Origin: Phoenicibacter congonensis
GTDB lineage: Bacteria; Actinomycetota; Coriobacteriia; Coriobacteriales; Eggerthellaceae
Length of the DNA stretch: 21,613 nt
NCBI GenBank assembly: GCA_030530045.1
Contig: JAUMVS010000014.1
Coordinates: 1 to 21,613 of the forward strand
Direction of reading: 5' to 3'
In this document: positions 15,106 to 21,613 of the stretch, in pieces
How the letters are laid out: each line of letters opens with the position of its first letter
How positions within the stretch are numbered: the stretch's first letter is position 1
Program-made: the position numbers and the translations under genes
The notes under the pieces: generated by a model
Seen by the model: only the letters and a program-made list of their open reading frames with translations
What the model was told of the DNA's origin: nothing
Databases searched by the model: none

Positions 15106-15342
15106 CTAGAGTTTAGAGCTGATAAATTGAATGATGTCCATTGACTCGTAAAGTGGGTCGCCATCGATAATCATGCAAGGCACCTGGCCTTTTCCGCCAA
15201 TTTCGATTAGCTCATTTTTGTTGGCTTCATCATCGGTGCTTTTCATTTCGCAAGTTACGTTCGTTTTTTCCATATAACGCAAAACACGCTGGCAAAATGG
15301 GCAACTCTCACGGTAATAGAGAACGCAGTTGTCGAGATTCAT
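15106..15342 (-). CDS. Glutaredoxin-like thiol-disulfide protein
   Basis: This 78-residue glutaredoxin-fold protein has the dithiol active site CPFC (14-17) after VLYYRES, a GQVPCMII element with the cis-proline, and a GDPLYESMDI segment matching the glutathione/thiol-binding edge. Such proteins reduce disulfides; in actinobacteria the donor may be mycothiol or thioredoxin reductase rather than glutathione. The open frame extends upstream to 15399, but the N-terminal part there overlaps the symporter gene. ATG 15342 has a strong AGGAGG 4 nt upstream. It lies 14 bp after the symporter stop and 16 bp before the HI0933-type flavoprotein. Confidence 0.92.
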   Translation of the reverse strand: MNLDNCVLYYRESCPFCQRVLRYMEKTNVTCEMKSTDDEANKNELIEIGGKGQVPCMIIDGDPLYESMDIIQFISSKL

Positions 15343-15346
15343 GATT

Positions 15347-15352
15347 CCTCCT
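15347..15352 (-). promoter_or_regulatory. Strong Shine-Dalgarno that decides the glutaredoxin start
   Basis: AGGAGG on the minus strand is 4 nt before ATG 15342 and inside the 14-bp gap after the symporter gene. It excludes the longer frame that begins at 15399. Confidence 0.8.
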
Positions 15353-15356
15353 AGCT

Positions 15357-16772
15357 TTAAGCTAACATTTTGTCTTGCTCTTCTAGATGGCCTTCCCAAA
15401 CGTAATACTTCGTTTCTTTAGCGATAACTCCGCTGAGCAACCAAACAGCCACAAGGTTTGGAATCGCCATCAAAGCGTTTGCAATGTCAGAAACTGCCCA
15501 AACAACATCGCCAACTCCAACAGCTCCAAGCATGCAAGCTACGAGGTAGAGAATTTGATAAACGCGCACTGCCTTGCTGCCGAACAGATATGACACGCAT
15601 CTATCTCCATAGTAATACCAACCAAGGATTGTAGAAAGCGCAAATGTCACAATTCCAAGCGAAAGCAGCGGTGCTCCGAGGACTGGTATTTGCGTGAATG
15701 CAGCATTCGTTAGCTGAGCTCCAGCAGTGATTGTTCCAGTGTTTACATCGGAAATGATGCCAGGGTATTTAATCATCGAGCTAGTGATGACAATGCCTGT
15801 GAGAAGGCACATTACAACTGTTGACCAGAAGGTGCCTGTCATTGAAATCAACGACTGTTTTGCAGCGTTTTTCGTTTGAGCTGCAGAAGAAACGATTGGA
15901 GCTGTGCCCAGGCCTGACTCGTTAGAGAAAAGTCCACGAGCGCAACCATATTGCATAGCAACGATGATGCCTGATCCAAGCGCGCCGCCAAATGCAGCTT
16001 GCGGGTCAAATGCAGCAACAACAATCATTTGGAGAGCTGGCCACAAAACATCAACGTTCATAACAAGAATTACGATGCAACCAAGAGCGTAGGCCAGCGC
16101 CATGAAAGGAACGAGAAGCTCACAAACTTTAGAAATGTTTTTAATGCCTCCAACAACAACGAGAGCAACAACGATTGTGATAACCAGACCAATCATCCAA
16201 TGCTCAACACCTGGGATGTTTGATGCAAGGATTGCTGTGATTGCTTGGCTCTGTACTGCATCTCCAGTGCCCAAAGTTGCTAGTGCACAGAAAAACGCAA
16301 ATGCAGCTGCACCAAATTTAGCCCATCCAGGAACTTGTCCCATCGCATCCATAAAGGCGCGTTTGAAAACAACCATGGTTCCGCCCATGATGTTTCCATT
16401 TTCATCACGCTCGCGATATTTAACAGCCATGTAGACTTCGGCGTATTTTGTAGCAATTCCAAAAACACCAGTGAGCCACATCCAGAAAACTGCACCAGGA
16501 CCACCAGCAAGAATTGCAGTTCCAACACCAACGATAGCGCCAGTGCCGATTGTTCCAGCTAGCGTTGTGCACAAAGCCCCGAACTGGGAAATGTCGCCAG
16601 TTGCGCCCTCAGCGTCGTCCTTGTAGCTCATTTTGATAGCTTTAAAAAGCTTACGCTGAATTCCGCCAGTTCTAACTGTTAAAAATAGGTGGGTGCCCAG
16701 CAAAATAATAATCATTGGCGGTCCCCACACAAAACCGTCAACTGCGTTAATTACATCAATTAATGCTTCCAT
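15357..16772 (-). CDS. Sodium:alanine/glycine symporter family protein (AGCS/AlsT-type)
   Basis: This 471-residue polytopic membrane protein carries AGCS signatures: GGPGAVFWMWLTG (90-102) after a first membrane hairpin, and ARGLFSNESGLGTAPI in the second half. About 10-11 hydrophobic segments are visible. The family couples Na+ or H+ entry to uptake of alanine, glycine or related amino acids. In the unwound-helix motif usually read as GTGNIxGV, the sequence here is GTGAIVGV (77-84), so the conserved Asn is Ala, which may alter substrate or ion choice. ATG 16772 has only a weak Shine-Dalgarno. Glutaredoxin and the HI0933-type gene follow closely. The exact substrate is unknown. Confidence 0.9.
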   Translation of the reverse strand: MEALIDVINAVDGFVWGPPMIIILLGTHLFLTVRTGGIQRKLFKAIKMSYKDDAEGATGDISQFGALCTTLAGTIGTGAIVGVGTAILAGGPGAVFWMWLTGVFGIATKYAEVYMAVKYRERDENGNIMGGTMVVFKRAFMDAMGQVPGWAKFGAAAFAFFCALATLGTGDAVQSQAITAILASNIPGVEHWMIGLVITIVVALVVVGGIKNISKVCELLVPFMALAYALGCIVILVMNVDVLWPALQMIVVAAFDPQAAFGGALGSGIIVAMQYGCARGLFSNESGLGTAPIVSSAAQTKNAAKQSLISMTGTFWSTVVMCLLTGIVITSSMIKYPGIISDVNTGTITAGAQLTNAAFTQIPVLGAPLLSLGIVTFALSTILGWYYYGDRCVSYLFGSKAVRVYQILYLVACMLGAVGVGDVVWAVSDIANALMAIPNLVAVWLLSGVIAKETKYYVWEGHLEEQDKMLA

Positions 16773-16779
16773 TTATTTC

Positions 16780-16813
16780 TTTCTATTTGCGGTGTTTGTA
16801 GACGAAATAGAAA
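16780..16813. repeat. Inverted repeat in the symporter leader
   Basis: TTTCTATTT (16780-16788) and AAATAGAAA (16805-16813) form a perfect 9-bp inverted repeat with a 16-nt spacer. One arm lies 7 nt before the symporter ATG, across the weak Shine-Dalgarno; the other touches the candidate -10. It could be an operator or an mRNA hairpin. Confidence 0.4.
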
Positions 16814-16818
16814 TTATA
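16813..16818 (-). promoter_or_regulatory. Candidate -10 box for the symporter gene
   Basis: A perfect TATAAT on the minus strand lies between the kinase-family gene and the symporter, with a start expected near 16806. No good -35 is found at 16-18 nt; the nearest, TTGAGG, is 20 nt upstream. Confidence 0.4.
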
Positions 16819-16833
16819 GGTGCTAAACCCCAA

Positions 16834-17769
16834 TTAGTCCTCAAAGAATTTCAAGACACGCACCGCGTCTCGGCTAACGCCCAAATCAAGGACGTAATCG
16901 GTGCACGGTTCGCCATCCATCTGAATTTTTGGAGTGCCCTCGATGGTGATTTTTAGCGACTGTGCATTAAAGAAATGTATGCGCTTGTTGTGAGTGTGAT
17001 GCCCATCTTTTGCCATGACAAAAATACGAATTGCGTTCAGCGGATTTAACTTTGGTGTGACATAGCAGCACTCAATGAACCCGTTGTTGATTTCTGCCTT
17101 TGGACAAATCTTAAAACCGCCACCATAGGTTTTGCCAATTTGCGCAGCAAACATGTAGGTCTCGCCAGAAATCTCTTGGCTATCACCTGCTGCATCGATG
17201 TATTCGCATTTGAAATTGTAGAGGTCCAGGTGATTTCTTAGTTGATAAATACCTTCATCGAAAAAAACTCTAGTGCCAGTTTTGCCAGTTTTAATTCTGC
17301 GCTCAACTGACCCTAGGCCAATCGCAGCGTCAAGCCCAAACGAAAGAGTTTGAGCGTAGTACTCCCCATTGCAAACACCAAGGTCAGCATCAACTAGCTT
17401 AGCTTTGAACAGCTGCTCGATTGCCTCTTTAGGTTTTAATGACATATTCAAGCTGCGAGCATAATCGTTGCCAGTGCCTGCAGGGATTAAGCCAAATGCT
17501 GCGCGCTCATTTCTGTCAACTTCCATTAGACCGTTCATGATTTCATGAATGAGACCGTCGCCGCCAATTGCGATAATCAAGTCGGTCTTAGGCGAAGCTT
17601 CCTTTGCAATATCTCGCGCATCGTTGCTAAATCGAGTGAACACCAGGTTCGCATCGATGTTGTGGTCGCTTAAGTAGGACATCACAAACAAAGCAATGTC
17701 TTTTGCTCCTCCACTTTGCGAAGTTGGGTTTGCAATTAAAGTTATTCTTTTGTTTTCGAGGTTTTCCAT
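16834..17769 (-). CDS. Diacylglycerol kinase-family lipid kinase (YegS/DgkB-like)
   Basis: This 311-residue protein has the DAGK catalytic N-terminal domain: IANPTSQSGGAK (12-23), the nucleotide-binding GGDG (69-72) and PAGTGNDYAR (96-105). The C-terminal domain holds NNGFIECCYV and the closing QMDGEP element, as in the YegS/DgkB/LCB family. Members phosphorylate diacylglycerol or other lipids at the membrane face, often in phospholipid recycling. The frame is open to a TTG at 17790, but that codon falls on the candidate -10; ATG 17769 is favoured. It is divergent from the ABC ATPase gene. The lipid substrate cannot be told from sequence. Confidence 0.9.
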   Translation of the reverse strand: MENLENKRITLIANPTSQSGGAKDIALFVMSYLSDHNIDANLVFTRFSNDARDIAKEASPKTDLIIAIGGDGLIHEIMNGLMEVDRNERAAFGLIPAGTGNDYARSLNMSLKPKEAIEQLFKAKLVDADLGVCNGEYYAQTLSFGLDAAIGLGSVERRIKTGKTGTRVFFDEGIYQLRNHLDLYNFKCEYIDAAGDSQEISGETYMFAAQIGKTYGGGFKICPKAEINNGFIECCYVTPKLNPLNAIRIFVMAKDGHHTHNKRIHFFNAQSLKITIEGTPKIQMDGEPCTDYVLDLGVSRDAVRVLKFFED

Positions 17770-17779
17770 AGTGTTACTA

Positions 17780-17809
17780 ATATTAAGCAAAAAATACGAA
17801 ATCTCTCAA
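17780..17809 (-). promoter_or_regulatory. Candidate promoter for the lipid-kinase gene
   Basis: TTGAGA (minus strand, 17809-17804) and TAATAT (17785-17780) are separated by 18 nt. The start would be near 17773, only about 4 nt before ATG 17769, so the transcript would be almost leaderless. This fits the lack of any Shine-Dalgarno. Confidence 0.4.
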
Positions 17810-17890
17810 ATGTTCATTTCTTTCTTAAAATACAAGGCTAATCATCGCAAAACAAATGCTTCAAATGGCGTCATGTTTTATCATCTAAAA

Positions 17891-18523
17891 ATGCAAAATT
17901 TGCTTGAAATAAAAGATGTAACCTATTCCTATTCGAACCAAAACGAAATCATTTCTAACTTTTCACTTTGCCTAAATTCAGGCGAGCACATTGCCATCAT
18001 CGGCCCAAACGGAAAAGGAAAAACGACACTTTTAAAAATTGCGGCAGGCTTAATTCAGCCAGCTAGCGGGCAAGTTTTGTTTGATGGATCAAGCACTGAC
18101 GCACAAGACTACAAAAGTTTGCGCCCTCGCATCTCGTTTCTTTTTCAAAAGCCGCAGACCCAAATCATCGGACAAACCCCATTTGAAGATGTCGTTTTTG
18201 GGCTTAAAAACACAGTTGTAAAAAAAGAAGAAGCAAAAGAAATTGCTAAGGCCACGCTTGTGCGCCTGAACATTGAAGAAATTGCTAATCTTGATTCCTA
18301 CAGCCTCTCGGGTGGACAGTCTCAAATGGTCGCTTTTGCTGGAGCAATTGCAACTCAGCCAAAGTTGCTTTTGTTAGACGAGCCCACTTCAATGCTTGAC
18401 GCAGAATTCAAAGTCAAGATGATCGAGGTAACCAAGGAACTCCAATGCCAGGGAACGGCAATATTGTCGGTTAGCCATGACAGCGATTTCCTAGAGCATG
18501 CAAATAAAGTCATCACTCTTTAA
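17891..18523 (+). CDS. ECF-type ABC transporter ATP-binding protein
   Basis: This 210-residue ABC ATPase has Walker A GPNGKGKTT (38-46), the Q-loop in FLFQKPQTQIIGQ (83-95), signature LSGGQSQ (139-145), Walker B LLLLDEP (159-165) and H196. The Q-loop followed by FEDVVFGLKN is typical of energy-coupling-factor (CbiO/EcfA/BioM) ATPases for vitamin or metal uptake. It ends soon after the H-loop, like the short BioM forms, without the C-terminal domain of EcfA. No transmembrane T or substrate-binding S component is nearby. In-frame ATGs at 17873 and further upstream are possible; 17891 gives the standard N-terminus. No Shine-Dalgarno is evident. The substrate is unknown. Confidence 0.82.
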   Translation: MQNLLEIKDVTYSYSNQNEIISNFSLCLNSGEHIAIIGPNGKGKTTLLKIAAGLIQPASGQVLFDGSSTDAQDYKSLRPRISFLFQKPQTQIIGQTPFEDVVFGLKNTVVKKEEAKEIAKATLVRLNIEEIANLDSYSLSGGQSQMVAFAGAIATQPKLLLLDEPTSMLDAEFKVKMIEVTKELQCQGTAILSVSHDSDFLEHANKVITL

Positions 18524-18634
18524 TGCTAAAATTAAATCTCGAATAAGGCAGCGCATAAACCAAGTTTAAATGTCTCCGCGCAAGCTCTAAATCACCACTA
18601 CAAAAGCATATTTTTTTAATAGAAAGGCACAGCA

Positions 18635-19267
18635 ATGTCTAGAAAAGTCATGATTATGGACCATCCTTTGATTGCGCACAAATTGTCCATTTTGCGCAAT
18701 GAGAACACTCCATCAGTTCAATTCCGCACACTCATTAACGAGATTTCTCAGTTGATGGTCTTCGAAGCAACACGTGACCTTGAGACCGAACCTGTTGATG
18801 TGAAAACACCTTGCGGCGTCGCAAAATGCAGACAGCTCTCGGGCAAAAAACTTGCATTTGTGCCAATCTTGCGCGCTGGCATTGGAATGCTCGATGGTGT
18901 GATGGAGCTCGTACCTTCAGCACGTGTTGGTCACATTGGTCTTTATCGTGACGAAGAAACACTCGAGCCACATGAGTATTACTGCAAACTTCCTCATGAC
19001 ATTGCTGAGCGCGAAGTTTTCGTAGTAGACCCAATGCTTGCAACTGGCGGCAGTGCATGTGACGCGATTAAGCTCATCAAGAAAAGAAAACCAAAAAAGA
19101 TTTCCTTCCTTTGCACAGTTGCTGCACCTTGCGGTCTTGAGAAACTAAAAGAAGAACATCCTGACGTTGACATTTATTGCGCAGCTCTTGACGATGGCCT
19201 GAACGAGAACGGCTACATCATTCCAGGCTTGGGCGATGCTGGCGACAGAATTTTTGGCACAAAATAA
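18635..19267 (+). CDS. upp: Uracil phosphoribosyltransferase
   Basis: Upp joins uracil to PRPP to make UMP in pyrimidine salvage. The 210-residue protein is full length. Landmarks are the N-terminal DHPLIAHKLSILRN, FVPILRAGIGMLDG (75-88), the PRPP-binding VVDPMLATGGSA (130-141) and the uracil-binding YIIPGLGDAGDR (194-205). AGAAAGG lies about 7 nt before ATG 18635. The gene is followed after 50 bp by the uracil permease, making an uptake-salvage pair. Confidence 0.97.
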   Translation: MSRKVMIMDHPLIAHKLSILRNENTPSVQFRTLINEISQLMVFEATRDLETEPVDVKTPCGVAKCRQLSGKKLAFVPILRAGIGMLDGVMELVPSARVGHIGLYRDEETLEPHEYYCKLPHDIAEREVFVVDPMLATGGSACDAIKLIKKRKPKKISFLCTVAAPCGLEKLKEEHPDVDIYCAALDDGLNENGYIIPGLGDAGDRIFGTK

Positions 19268-19317
19268 CCGAAACAAAAACAACTTAATAGACAACAAAAT
19301 AACAGAGAGGATTTTTA

Positions 19318-20691
19318 ATGGCAGAAGAAGTTAAGATTGGAGAAACCGAGATACGCGACGCTCGCAAGCTTGGAACTCCAAAAATGCTAACCCTTGGCTT
19401 TCAGCACATGTTTGCTATGTTCGGAGCAACAGTTACAGTTCCACTGCTGACGGGCTTAAGCGTTTCCACCACGTTGCTTTGCGCCGGCGTTGCCACTCTT
19501 CTATTCCATGTTTTAACTAAATTTAAAGTCCCAGCCTTCCTTGGCTCATCATTTGCTTTCTTGGCAGGCTATGCGGCAATCGCTCCAATGATTGACGGCC
19601 AAGCTAACGTTGAGATGCTTCCGTATGCATGTTTGGGCGTTGCCTTCAGCGGCATTCTTTATTTGATTCTTGCTGCAGCAATCAAAATTGCAGGCATCAA
19701 AAAAATCATGAAGCTTTTCCCTCCTGTCGTTACAGGACCAATCATCATGGCAATCGGCCTTTCACTTGCTCCTTCTGCAATCACAAATTGCAGCGGAAAC
19801 TGGTGGCTGGCAATCGTTGCGCTAACACTCGTTATCATCGCTAACGTTTTTGGCAAAGGCATGATTAAAATCATCCCGATTCTCATTGGAATTATTGGTT
19901 CTTACCTTGTAGCAGTGATTGTTGGAAATGTTTGCGGAGTCGAAGGATTTGCAGTGGATTTCACTTCGGTTCAAGAAGCAGCTTGGATTGGCCTTCCAAT
20001 TCAGTGGTCGCACACAGTTTTCGGAGGCGTTCATGACTCAGGCCTTGCAATCGGCGCAATCATCGCTATTGTCCCAATCGCACTCGCAACAATGATGGAA
20101 CACATTGGAGACATCAGCGCAATTTCTGCAACTTGCAATCGCAACTTCCTCACCGACCCAGGCCTTCACAGAACGCTTCTTGGCGACGGCATTGGAACGA
20201 TTCTTGCTTCCCTTTTCGGCGGCCCTGCAAACACCACATACGGCGAAAACACAGGCGTTCTTGCACTGTCAAGAGTTTATGACCCACGCGTAGTTCGAAT
20301 TGCTGCCTACTTCGCAATTCTTCTCTCGTTCTGTCCTAAATTTGCAGCACTAATCACATCAATCCCAATGGCAATCGTCGGTGGCATTTCATTTGTTCTC
20401 TATGGAATGATCTCAGCAATTGGTGTTCGCAACGTAGTAGAGGCAAAAGTTGACTTTTCAAAAACTAGAAACACCCTCATTGCGGGCGTTATTCTCGTTG
20501 TGGCACTTGGCCTCACAAACGGAATCACAATCGTAATTGATGAAGTTTCAATCACCCTGACCGCTCTTGCAATTGCTTCAGTTGCTGGCATTTTGCTCAA
20601 CATCATCTTCCCTGAGAAAGATTTCAGCCCTGAGAATGCATTTGAATCGGTCACTGACTCAAAACAAATTAACTTGGACGAAAACGAGTAA
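19318..20691 (+). CDS. uraA: Uracil permease (NCS2/UraA family)
   Basis: This 457-residue polytopic transporter imports uracil. It shows the NCS2 pattern with a first-half QHMFAMFGATVTVP (29-42), E261 in TMMEHIGD, and E310 in GGPANTTYGENTGVLA. These two glutamates match the substrate- and proton-coupling residues of E. coli UraA. GAGAGG precedes ATG 19318 by about 7 nt. The location right after upp supports uracil over xanthine or uric acid as substrate. The last 25 or so residues are a charged cytoplasmic tail. Confidence 0.95.
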   Translation: MAEEVKIGETEIRDARKLGTPKMLTLGFQHMFAMFGATVTVPLLTGLSVSTTLLCAGVATLLFHVLTKFKVPAFLGSSFAFLAGYAAIAPMIDGQANVEMLPYACLGVAFSGILYLILAAAIKIAGIKKIMKLFPPVVTGPIIMAIGLSLAPSAITNCSGNWWLAIVALTLVIIANVFGKGMIKIIPILIGIIGSYLVAVIVGNVCGVEGFAVDFTSVQEAAWIGLPIQWSHTVFGGVHDSGLAIGAIIAIVPIALATMMEHIGDISAISATCNRNFLTDPGLHRTLLGDGIGTILASLFGGPANTTYGENTGVLALSRVYDPRVVRIAAYFAILLSFCPKFAALITSIPMAIVGGISFVLYGMISAIGVRNVVEAKVDFSKTRNTLIAGVILVVALGLTNGITIVIDEVSITLTALAIASVAGILLNIIFPEKDFSPENAFESVTDSKQINLDENE

Positions 20692-20744
20692 CTAAAAACA
20701 AATTAACAGGCTTCAAAAGCGATAGACTAAATTAATCAATATCT

Positions 20745-20749
20745 AGGAG
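20745..20749 (+). promoter_or_regulatory. Shine-Dalgarno that supports the TTG start of mntP
   Basis: AGGAG lies 7 nt before TTG 20757, with no ATG or GTG in frame at a better spacing. Confidence 0.7.
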
Positions 20750-20756
20750 TAAAAAA

Positions 20757-21305
20757 TTGATAGTCGAAATCCTTTTGATTTCGGTGTCCCTTGCCATGGA
20801 TGCATTTGCTGTGTCCATTGGAAAAGGGCTCTGCACACATAAAAACACGCTGAAGACCGCACTCGTTTGCGGTCTTTGGTTCGGTGCATTCCAGACGATA
20901 ATGCCACTTTTGGGCTACTTCCTTGGAACTGCAATTTCTCAGTTCATCCAACAATGCTCTGGACCTGTTGCCCTTGTTCTTCTCGCAATCGTTGGCGCTA
21001 ACATGATTAGAGAAGCGCTTTCCAAAAAAGAAGAAGAAGCACTCTCGTGCTCACTCGACTCAAGAGAGATGTTTATGCTTGCAATTGCAACAAGCATCGA
21101 CGCTCTAATCGTTGGTGTCTCCTATGCAGCTCTCAATGTCAACATTGTGCTCGCATCAATTGTTATCGGTGTCATCACTTTTATCATTTGCTTTACCGGC
21201 GCTTTCATCGGCAACAAAATCGGCACCAAATGGGAAAAGCCTTCAGCCATCGTCGGCGGCATCGTTCTCATCCTCATCGGCATCAAAGCCTGCTTCTTCG
21301 GTTAA
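20757..21305 (+). CDS. mntP: Manganese efflux pump MntP
   Basis: This 182-residue membrane protein of the MntP (DUF204) family exports Mn2+. It has two pseudo-repeated halves with about six hydrophobic segments. The paired acidic motifs are SLAMDAFAVSIGKG (11-24; D15) and ATSIDALIVGVSYA (111-124; D115), the expected metal-path aspartates. The start is TTG at 20757, set by the AGGAG upstream. The gene lies 65 bp after uraA, too little room for the yybP-ykoY Mn riboswitch that often controls this family, and none is seen. It ends before a bidirectional terminator. Confidence 0.93.
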   Translation: MIVEILLISVSLAMDAFAVSIGKGLCTHKNTLKTALVCGLWFGAFQTIMPLLGYFLGTAISQFIQQCSGPVALVLLAIVGANMIREALSKKEEEALSCSLDSREMFMLAIATSIDALIVGVSYAALNVNIVLASIVIGVITFIICFTGAFIGNKIGTKWEKPSAIVGGIVLILIGIKACFFG

Positions 21306-21317
21306 TCAGGTTAATCA
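21300..21317 (+). repeat. Tandem 9-bp duplication spanning the mntP stop codon
   Basis: GGTTAATCA occurs twice in tandem. The repeat contains the TAA stop, so two in-frame stops lie 9 nt apart. Confidence 0.8.
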
Positions 21318-21323
21318 AAAATT

Positions 21324-21344
21324 GCATAGAAAAGGCATAGAAAA
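21324..21344 (+). repeat. Short direct repeat before the terminator
   Basis: GCATAGAAAA occurs at 21324-21333 and 21335-21344, an 11-bp period. It probably arose by slippage. Confidence 0.6.
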
Positions 21345-21366
21345 AAGCCCCTTGCGGGGCTTTTTT
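21341..21366. terminator. Bidirectional Rho-independent terminator between mntP and rplW
   Basis: An A-run (21341-21346), GCCCC, loop TTGC, GGGGC and a T-run (21361-21366) form a strong hairpin. With A and T tracts on either side it can end transcription from both converging genes. Confidence 0.93.
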
Positions 21367-21399
21367 AATGTTTTGCTATTTGTACAGAAACTGAAATTT

Positions 21400-21613
21400 T
21401 TAAGCACCGAAGATCTCGATTGAGTCTCCCTCAGCAAGTGTAACCATTGCTTTTTTCCAAGTTCTGGTTGCGCCAGCTTTGTAGCGAAGCCTCTTGATCT
21501 TTGGCTTCACATTCAAGGTGTTTACCTTTGTAACAGTTACGTCGAAGATTTGCTCAACTGCGCGAGCAATCTCGATTTTGTTAGCTGACTTGTGTACCTC
21601 GAATGTGTAAACG
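21400..21613 (-). CDS. rplW: 50S ribosomal protein L23, C-terminal 70 residues (partial)
   Basis: Reading the minus strand from the window edge gives 70 residues and a TAA stop. The stretch includes YTFEVHKSANKIEIARAVE, a following VTVTKVNTLN, and KPKIKRLRYKAGA, then a tail ending in EIFGA. This is the L23 core: the strand plus Asn-Lys helix, the basic loop that meets 23S rRNA, and the final strand. L23 sits at the exit tunnel and docks trigger factor and SRP. About 25-30 N-terminal residues are outside the window. No rplB follows; a terminator and the convergent mntP do. Confidence 0.94.
   Translation of the reverse strand, partial: VYTFEVHKSANKIEIARAVEQIFDVTVTKVNTLNVKPKIKRLRYKAGATRTWKKAMVTLAEGDSIEIFGA

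Noticed and set aside
15343..15399. N-terminal extension of the glutaredoxin into the symporter gene
   Set aside because: The extra 19 residues have no family match, and the strong AGGAGG sits just before ATG 15342.
18524..18634. PyrR-type attenuator or uracil-responsive leader before upp
   Set aside because: No terminator/antiterminator pair or clear PyrR-binding loop was found in this 111-bp stretch; only A/T-rich sequence and the upp Shine-Dalgarno.
20692..20756. Possible Mn-sensing yybP-ykoY riboswitch before mntP
   Set aside because: The gap is only 65 bp and shows no paired-stem pattern of that class.
1..21613. CRISPR arrays, IS elements, phage genes or toxin-antitoxin pairs
   Set aside because: No repeated-spacer pattern, transposase, integrase or toxin motif was seen on either strand.

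Overview
The window looks like a chromosomal segment of a moderate-GC Actinomycetota, most likely class Coriobacteriia. This rests on the gene families present: a Rho with a long Lys/Ala/Glu-rich N-terminal extension, a DUF815 ATPase, a divergent MetRS-like protein, and a TsaC-RpiB-dCMP deaminase cluster. GTG and TTG starts are frequent and intergenic DNA is A/T-rich. It is inference from protein resemblance, not a database match. No IS element, prophage, CRISPR array, tRNA or rRNA was seen; this is a dense core-genome region.

Layout. (1) 1-6592, plus strand: branched-chain amino-acid synthesis. The tail of leuB, then ilvB-ilvN-ilvC, a strong intrinsic terminator, then ilvD followed by a DUF815 ATPase and a small BFD-type [2Fe-2S] protein. 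(2) 6589-17769, minus strand: an iron-sulfur-flavoprotein-like gene that overlaps the BFD gene tail to tail by 4 bp; a tight fsa-rho-metG operon (read right to left) with a perfect terminator hairpin; an upstream tsaC-rpiB-dCMP deaminase-small membrane protein operon; an alsT-type symporter, glutaredoxin and HI0933/BaiN-type flavoprotein; and a diacylglycerol-kinase-family gene. (3) 17891-21305, plus strand: a lone ECF-type ABC ATPase, then upp-uraA (uracil salvage and uptake) and mntP (Mn efflux). (4) 21400-21613, minus strand: the 3' end of rplW (ribosomal protein L23), which shares a bidirectional terminator with mntP.

How the genes work together. IlvB/IlvN, IlvC and IlvD give the first three shared steps of valine/isoleucine synthesis, and LeuB is the leucine-branch dehydrogenase. 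The terminator after ilvC suggests ilvD and the genes after it have separate expression. UraA and Upp bring in uracil and convert it to UMP. TsaC serves tRNA t6A formation, and RpiB and the transaldolase-like protein act in pentose-phosphate metabolism. fsa, rho and metG overlap or nearly abut and are probably translationally coupled.

No clearly new defence or mobile system was found. The items most worth a second look are the S10-type ribosomal operon apparently ending at rplW, the divergent MetRS with a degenerate KMSKS motif and an inserted segment, a changed cofactor loop in IlvC, a lost conserved Asn in the AlsT-type symporter, and several inverted repeats placed at promoters or leaders.
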